Shown one piece after another: positions 57,185 through 64,000 of a DNA stretch of 64,000 bases. Each line of letters begins with the position of its first letter. The first letter of the stretch is position 1. Both the position numbers and the translations under genes were made by a program. The notes under the pieces are model-generated. The model did not search any database. It had not been told where the DNA came from and worked only from the letters and a program-made list of their open reading frames with translations. Origin of the DNA: Aegilops tauschii subsp. strangulata (taxonomy: Eukaryota; Streptophyta; Magnoliopsida; Poales; Poaceae); NCBI RefSeq assembly GCF_002575655.3, contig NC_053040.3, positions 151,963,148-152,027,147 on the forward strand, in the 5' to 3' direction.

Positions 57185-60100
57185 TGTAGCGATCCGACCT
57201 CAGACGGCCAAATCTCTGTGTTCAGTGTCATCCGTGGATCGGTAATGCTGACACACACAGTACTCGAAGGATTTATAACAGAGTAGCAATCACACACTTA
57301 TTACATCGATAATCTCCAAAGAGAACTTATTACAATACATATGGCTTAAGGCCATCTAAATAAGATAACAGCGGAAGGCTTGGAAGATAAAGTGAGTCCA
57401 TCAACTCCAACGGCATAGCTGAGTGCATGACAAACGACCTAGCGCACCTTACTCATTGTCTGAAAAGTCTGCAACATGATATGTTGCAGCCCGAAACGGG
57501 TCAGCACATGGAATATGCTGGCAATATAACACAGTAGAGCAATGAACAGAGTAAATGCTATCACTACATGCATATATGGCTGGTGGAGGCTCTATGGTTA
57601 TAATGTTTTGCGAAAAGCCAATTTTTCCCTACAACAAAGGAATAGATTTTAATTTAACTATCATGGTGGTTGAAACATCATTGATAAGGTTCCTCCAACT
57701 CAATCCCAATCAAAGTAATAATTTACAACCCAACAAATTAATTTAGAGTGATGAGATCAACATGATAATCCAAGAACCAGATACTCAAGATGTCCATAAC
57801 CGGGGACACGGCTAACCATGATTAGTTTGTACACTCTACAGAGGTTTGCGCACTTTTCCCCACAAGACTCGATCTCCTTCGTTGGATTTCTTGCACTACA
57901 TGGTGTTTGAGAAACGGATGACCGAGACACAGTCTTTCCGAAGCATTGACTCTTTACTCTGGGTAGACAGTTACACCTAATTTCCCCTACATCTCCTAGT
58001 CTACCACTGAAAGAGGTCACGCAACATACTCAACTATGCCAGAGCCCATAATGGCTTGTGGCTGCACACGGAAGTTTCTAGCATGAATAATCTTATGATC
58101 CCTTTGAGCCTGGGTGGCGGACCGTAGGATGATCACACGGGTACTCCGGGATATCCTAGGACAACATTGGATTCTCCAGGTGCCCAAATCAACAATCCAC
58201 CCAGATGTGTATTAAAGTAGCCACCTTAAGTTAACCATTAATTAACAATCTCACATCTGTCATGGATTCACTCACCCAAACCACGTCTACGAGCATAGCA
58301 TAGCAATATAAGCATAACGTAGAAGTAACTCCCAAGGGTTTGATAATAAAACAGGTAATAGGTTCTACCTCATCATCTACTTCCCAATACCCACAAGTTA
58401 ATCACATCCTAATCATGCAGTATTTGAGGATTGTAACTAATGCATAAAAATTGGGTATGAAAAGAGTATGATCAATGTGTTACTTGCCTTGCCGACGATC
58501 TGCAAATCCAAGAGACTCGTAGTAGCACGCTTCGCACTCCGGGAATTCTATCGCAAACAAACAATAGCATACATAAGCAATCAAGCAAAGATGCACGGGT
58601 AAAACTCAAATAAGAAGATCTGACCAGAAAGTTCAACTGAAGAACTCCGGTTTGCAAAAAGAATCAAATCAAACGGAGCAACGAAACTCAAACTACGAAA
58701 GAAACAAGATCCATTTACTAATGTGGACTAAAGTCAAATTTTACAGTACCAAAATCTTGTTCAAGTTGGTTAAACAGAAAGAGGGCTTCAAGACGAAGAT
58801 CTAGGCGCTTGTTTCACCTGATTTGGATAAACGAGCGAAAAGATAAACTAAAACGAAGATTAGGGCAGAAATCACGATCGAAAATAATCGCGGAAAAACC
58901 CTGAAAAATAAAACGAGACGAACAGGCTAATGAACGAACATTCGCTGTCTGCGGCTAACTGACGAACAACGTTCGTTAAAACGAACGTACGGACAAACGT
59001 CCGCTATTTAACTAGACCGAAAAAACCGAACCGAAACTAAAAAAAAACTAGATCTAGGGTTTCGAAAAACCGACAGTTTTCCCGAGAAAACCGAGTCGGC
59101 AGCGGCGGCTACCTCGGCAACGGCGGGATCGGTGGCGGCGGGCGGTGGGGAACGGCGTCGGCGGCGGCTTCGCGCGGTGGCGGGAAACGGGGCGGCTGGG
59201 CTGGCGGGGCGAGGCCTCGGCCTTTAAAGGGCCGGCCGGGGCGAGGTGTCTGGGACAGACACGGCCCGTTAGGTCGGTTCACTTTTTTTAAGTAATTAAT
59301 TTAGAGTGATGAGATCAACATGATAATCCAAGAACCAGATACTCAAGATGTCCATAACCGGGGACACGGCTAACCATGATTAGTTTGTACACTCTACAGA
59401 GGTTTGCGCACTTTTCCCCACAAGACTCGATCTCCTTCGTTGGATTTCTTGCACTACATGGTGTTTGAGAAACGGATGACCGAGACACAGTCTTTCCGAA
59501 GCATTGACTCTTTACTCTGGGTAGACAGTTACACCTAATTTCCCCTACATCTCCTAGTCTACCACTGAAAGAGGTCACGCAACATACTCAACTATGCCAG
59601 AGCCCATAATGGCTTGTGGCTGCACACGGAAGTTTCTAGCATGAATAATCTTATGATCCCTTTGAGCCTGGGTGGCGGACCGTAGGATGATCACACGGGT
59701 ACTCCGGGATATCCTAGGACAACATTGGATTCTCCAGGTGCCCAAATCAACAATCCACCCAGATGTGTATTAAAGTAGCCACCTTAAGTTAACCATTAAT
59801 TAACAATCTCACATCTGTCATGGATTCACTCACCCAAACCACGTCTACGAGCATAGCATAGCAATATAAGCATAACGTAGAAGTAACTCCCAAGGGTTTG
59901 ATAATAAAACAGGTAATAGGTTCTACCTCATCATCTACTTCCCAATACCCACAAGTTAATCACATCCTAATCATGCAGTGTTTGAGGATTGTAACTAATG
60001 CATAAAAATTGGGTATGAAAAGAGTATGATCAATGTGTTACTTGCCTTGCCGACGATCTGCAAATCCTAGAGACTCGTAGTAGCACGCTTCGCACTCCGG

Positions 60101-61335
60101 GAATTCTATCGCAAACAAACAATAGCATACATAAGCAATCAAGCAAAGATGCACGGGTAAAACTCAAATAAGAAGATCTGACCAGAAAGTTCAACTGAAG
60201 AACTCCGGTTTGCAAAAAGAATCAAATCAAACGGAGCAACGAAACTCAAACTACGAAAGAAACAAGATCCATTTACTAATGTGGACTAAAGTCAAATTTT
60301 ACAGTACCAAAATCTTGTTCAAGTTGGTTAAACAGAAAGAGGGCTTCAAGACGAAGATCTAGGCGCTTGTTTCACCTGATTTGGATAAACGAGCGAAAAG
60401 ATAAACTAAAACGAAGATTAGGGCAGAAATCACGATCGAAAATAATCGCGGAAAAACCCTGAAAAATAAAACGAGACGAACAGGCTAATGAACGAACATT
60501 CGCTGTCTGCGGCTAACTGACGAACAACGTTCGTTAAAACGAACGTACGGACAAACGTCCGCTATTTAACTAGACCGAAAAAACCGAACCGAAACTAAAA
60601 AAAAACTAGATCTAGGGTTTCGAAAAAACCGACAGTTTTCCCGAGAAAACCGAGTCGGCAGCGGCGGCTACCTCGGCAATGGCGGGATCGGTGGCGGCGG
60701 GCGGTGGGGAACGGCGTCGGCGGCGGCTTCGCGCGGTGGCGGGAAACGGGGCGGCTGGGCTGGCGGGGCGAGGCCTCGGCCTTTAAAGGGCCGGCCGGGG
60801 CGAGGTGTCTGGGACAGACACGGCCCGTTAGGTCGGTTCACTTTTTTTTAAGTAATCCTGACGCGAAAAAACTAATAAAAGAAAATATTAAACGGAGTCC
60901 AAAAATCCTGAAATAAATTTTCACGGTCCTCTAATAATATTGCGGACAAAGTGAACATTTATTTGGGCATCTAATGCAATTTTTGAAAAACGCATATTTT
61001 TTCCTAATTCACATAAAATAGCAATAAAAGTCCAAATAAAATACTTATTTGATTTTAATATTTTCCTCCAATATTTCTTTATTTGGAGAAGTCAGTTTAT
61101 CCCCTCTCTTTTATTTTTCGTATTAGAAATATTTGAAGAGAAAAATAATTAAAACCAAATGATCCTCTTTTCAAAATTTGAGAAAAACTCAAATATGAAA
61201 ATAAGGAAATTCCCAACTCTCTCCGTGGGTCCTTGAGTTGCTTAGAATTTCTAGGATCAACCAAAATGCAATAAAATATGATATGCAATGATGACCTATG
61301 TATAACATTCCAAATAAAAAATTTGGGATGTTACA
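57185..61335 (-). repeat. Chromovirus 3' LTR, enlarged by internal duplication
   Basis: 4151 bp, TGTAGCGATCC to GGGATGTTACA on the plus strand. It holds a tandem duplication of 1.56 kb; without it the LTR would be about 2.6 kb. Short frames of 87 residues at 57757 and 59315 are the same LTR segment twice and not genes. Confidence 0.85.
57736..60853 (-). repeat. 1.56-kb tandem duplication inside the LTR
   Basis: Unit 1 is 57736-59293, unit 2 59294-60853. By eye they differ at only a handful of places: three substitutions (near 58420, 58508 and 59119 versus 59978, 60068 and 60680) and two 1-base indels in A and T runs. The junction shares AAT with both flanks. Confidence 0.92.
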
Positions 61336-61352
61336 AACCTACCCCCCTTAAG
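61336..61352 (-). other. Chromovirus polypurine tract
   Basis: The minus strand reads CTTAAGGGGGGTAGGTT directly before TGTAACATCCC. Confidence 0.7.
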
Positions 61353-62603
61353 ATGAATCTCGTCCTCGATATTCGGGTTGGCTAGAAAATAGGTGTGGGT
61401 GGTCTTTGCGTAGATCATCGTCTCGTTCCCAGGTGGCTTCATCCTCGGTATGGTGGCTCCACTGAACTTTGCAAAACTTGATAACTTTGCTGTGAGTGAC
61501 TCTGCTGGCAAACTCGAGAATCTTGACAGGTTTCTCCTCATAGGTCAGATCACTGTCCAACTGAATTGCTTCCAGGGGCAATGTGTCTCTCAGAGGAATA
61601 TCGACCATCTCTGCATGGCACTTCTTCAACTGAGAAACGTGAAACACCTCATGAGCTCTTGACAGTCCTTCGGGTAACTCCAACTTGTAGGCAACCTCTC
61701 CCATGCGTTCAAAACACGGTACGGTCCTACAAATATCGGGGCTAACTTTCCCTTAACTCCAAAACGTTTAACTCCTCGCAGAGGTGACACACGAAGATAT
61801 GCTCTGTCTCCGATTTCGTAGACTACCTCCTTGCGTTTTGAGTCTGCATAGCTCTTCTGTCTAGACTGGGCTACCTTTAGTCTGTCTCGAATCAGCTTAA
61901 CCTTTTCTTCCGACTCTTTAATCAAATCCGGTCCAAACAACTGACGGTCTCCAACTTCATCCCACATCAACGGTGTTCTGTACCTTCGTCCGTACAAGGC
62001 TTCGAAAGGTGCCATCTTCAAACTGGCCTGGTAGCTGTTGTTGTGTGAGAACTCCACGTAGGGTAAATTGTCATCCCAACTAGATCCATAATCTAGCGCA
62101 CAAGCTCTCAACATGTCCTCCAGAATCTGATTGACTCTCTCGGTCTGTCCATCTGTCCGCGGATGAAAAGCTGTACTGAACTCCAGCCTGGTACCCAAAG
62201 TCTAGTGCAGCTGGTGCCAAAACTTTGACGTAAATTGTGTTCCTCTATCTGATACGATTGTCCTCGGAACTCCGTGCAGACATACGATCCTGGTCATATA
62301 TATCTTGGCCAACTTTGCGCTTGTATAGGTGGTCTTTATTGGGATAAAGTGAGCTACTTTAGTCAAGCGATCCACTACTACCCAGATAGAATCATATCCC
62401 GATCGGGTCCTGGGTAATCCGGTGATAAAATCCATGCCAAGCTTGTCCCACTTCCATTCGGGTATCGGCATAGGCTGCAGTAATCCTGCTGGCTTCCAAT
62501 GTTCTGCCTTCACTCTCTGACATACATCACATACGGCTACATACTCGGCATTATCCTTCTTCATTCCAGTCCACCAGAAACGCTCCTTCAAATCCAAATA
62601 CAT
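61353..62603 (-). pseudogene. Chromovirus integrase and chromodomain
   Basis: Minus strand. The zinc-finger region is followed by CDVCQRVKAEHWKPAGLLQP and the core D-D-E as KLGMDFITGLP, IVSDRGTQF and TDGQTERVNQ. A stop at about 62203 breaks the core (after FWHQLH). The integrase tail GVKGKLAPIFVGPYRV is followed by a frameshift near 61700. The end is a chromodomain: EEKPVKILEFASRVT, KFCKVQWSHHTEDEATWER. Such chromodomains are thought to guide insertion to heterochromatin. Confidence 0.85.
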
Positions 62604-62648
62604 CTTGGTGTTTCCGGGGTGTATCGAGTATGGCGAGTCATGAGCTTC

Positions 62649-64000
62649 CTATAGTATCAACTTCCTGATCTCGGCATTATTGGGCACATATACACGGTCC
62701 TCAAACCACAGGGTGTCGTGCTCATCCTCACAAAAACCTTTGGCTTTTCCTTCACTCATCTTCTCCTTTATCTCGGCAATTTCTTTATCATCCTTCTGAG
62801 CTTCTCGAATCTTTCCCAATAACGTTGACTGAACCTCCAATGCTGCAACAAAACCTCTAGGGACTATCTCCAGACGAAGCTCCCTGAGATCCTCGGCTAA
62901 CTCCTTTAGTAATCCTCCGCTTACGAGGGTATTGGCATAACTCTTCCGGCTCAAAGCGTCTGCTACGACATTAGCCTTGCCTGGATGATAATGCAACTTC
63001 ATATCATAATCCTTTATGAGTTCCAACCATCTCCTTTGCCTGAGGTCCAGCTCCTTATGTGTGAAAATGTACTTCAAACTCTTATGGTCCGTGTACACAT
63101 CACAACGGTTTCCAATAAGAAAATGTCTCCAGGTCTTGAGTGCATGCACTACAGCTGCTAACTCCAAATCATGCGTGGCATAATTCAACTCATGCGGTCA
63201 AAGTTGACGTGAGGCATATTAACTCTTCCGTCTTGCATAAGTACACCTCCAAGTCCTAAGCGAGAAGCGTCGCAATACACTTGGAAATCCTTGCGTATAT
63301 CCGGCAGAATCAGCACTGGGGTTGTAACCAAACGTTTCTTCAACTCCTGGAAACTTGCCTCACATTCTTCAGTCAAATGGAACTTGGTGTCCTTCTTCAA
63401 CAACGCCGTCATAGGCTTCGCAATCTTGAAAAAATTCTCAATGAATCTTCGATAGTATCCCGCGAGTCCCAGAAAACTGCGGATCTCTCCAACTGAGGTG
63501 GGTGCCAACCACTCAGCGACTGACTGAACCTTGGTAGGATCCACTGCTATACCTTCTCCTGATATAACATGTCCAAGAAATCCAACTTCCTTCAACCAAA
63601 ACTCACATTTGCTGAATTTGGCATACAACTGATGTTCTCTGAGCTTCTCGAGAACCAAACGTAAATGCTCCTAGTGTTTTTCTTCATTCTTCAAGTATAC
63701 CAAGATATCATCAATGAACACCACGACGAACTTATCCAAGAACTCCATAAACACCTTATTCATCATACTCATAAAATAGGCTGGGGCGTTAGTCAATCCA
63801 AATGACATAACCGTGTACTCATATAGCCCGTACCTTGTGGTCAAAGCTGTCTTGGGTATATCCTTTTCCCGGATCTTCAGCTGGTGATATCCTGATCGCA
63901 GATCGATCTTCGAAAACACTTTAGCTCCTTGCAACTGGTCAAACAAATCATTGATCATCAACAGTGGGTACTTGTTCTTGATGGTCACCTCATTCAAGGC
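62649..64000 (-). pseudogene. Chromovirus reverse transcriptase and RNase H
   Basis: Minus strand, entering at the window edge in [51 protein letters not shown] and [12 protein letters not shown] (catalytic IDD). A stop follows after NEEKH at about 63671. Then comes [19 protein letters not shown] and an RNase H start [21 protein letters not shown] frameshift and an in-frame TGA lie near 63200. The RNase H rest is [31 protein letters not shown] and [15 protein letters not shown]. Inactive copy. Confidence 0.88.

Larger units (their letters stand above)
57185..64000 (-). mobile_element. Tekay-type chromovirus (Ty3/Gypsy), 3' part
   Basis: Minus strand. It runs from its 3' LTR (57185-61335) through a polypurine tract into chromodomain, integrase, RNase H and RT, and leaves the window in RT. 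It is inserted in a Copia RT codon stretch; the 5 bp at the left border are GCTGG. The LTR ends TGTAACATCCC and GATCGCTACA and the C-terminal chromodomain place it in the Tekay/Del branch. Several stops and frameshifts make it inactive. Confidence 0.88.

Noticed and set aside
57757..59578. Two identical 87-residue minus-strand frames (57757-58020 and 59315-59578)
   Set aside because: They are the same segment of the duplicated chromovirus LTR, not genes.

Overview
The window looks like nuclear DNA of a Triticeae grass (wheat, Aegilops or a close relative). Two intron-containing plant genes sit among nested LTR retrotransposons of families typical of that tribe: Angela/WIS/BARE-like Copia elements, long-LTR Gypsy elements and Stowaway MITEs. 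Nothing resembles bacterial, organellar or CRISPR DNA. Genus and chromosome cannot be fixed from the sequence alone.

Left block (1-24483): nested retrotransposons. An Angela/BARE-like Copia on the minus strand (1-2917 plus 11345-11613) is split by a Tat-lineage Ty3/Gypsy element (2918-11344). That Copia itself sits in a Gypsy LTR (11614-12512). To the right, a decayed short-LTR Copia on the plus strand (12513-24483) is split by a Gypsy-type element lacking pol (14418-21582, target duplication GCCGT). The Tat element carries an antisense, TATA-preceded broken reading frame that looks like a B3 DNA-binding domain.

Gene island (about 24.5-46 kb): gene 1 (26474-30263, plus, 10 coding exons, 553 aa predicted) resembles the N-terminal part of WVD2-like 7 / TPX2-related microtubule proteins. 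Gene 2 (41010-45259, plus, 13 exons, 462 aa predicted) is a mitochondrial-type 3-oxoacyl-ACP synthase (KAS) with an intact Cys-His-His triad and one GC-AG intron. Between them lie a Mutator-like foldback element with long inverted arms (32601-33388), a duplicated palindromic module with a tRNA-like head, and a non-autonomous Helitron (33740-40600) in which two Angela/WIS LTRs have inserted and shrunk to solo LTRs with clean 5-bp target duplications.

Right block (46035-64000): four nested layers. The 3' end of a LINE is interrupted by a second pol-less Gypsy-type element (47251-54298). That element's second LTR is interrupted by a Copia (54299-57184), whose RT region is interrupted by a Tekay-type chromovirus (57185 to beyond the window). 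The chromovirus LTR contains a nearly perfect 1.56-kb tandem duplication.

The two host genes show no functional link. The mobile elements are mostly broken by frameshifts and stops. The points most worth following up are the antisense B3-like frame, the Helitron with solo LTRs just upstream of the KAS gene, the polypurine-tract-like repeats and doubled primer-binding site in the pol-less Gypsy elements, and the LTR-internal duplication.
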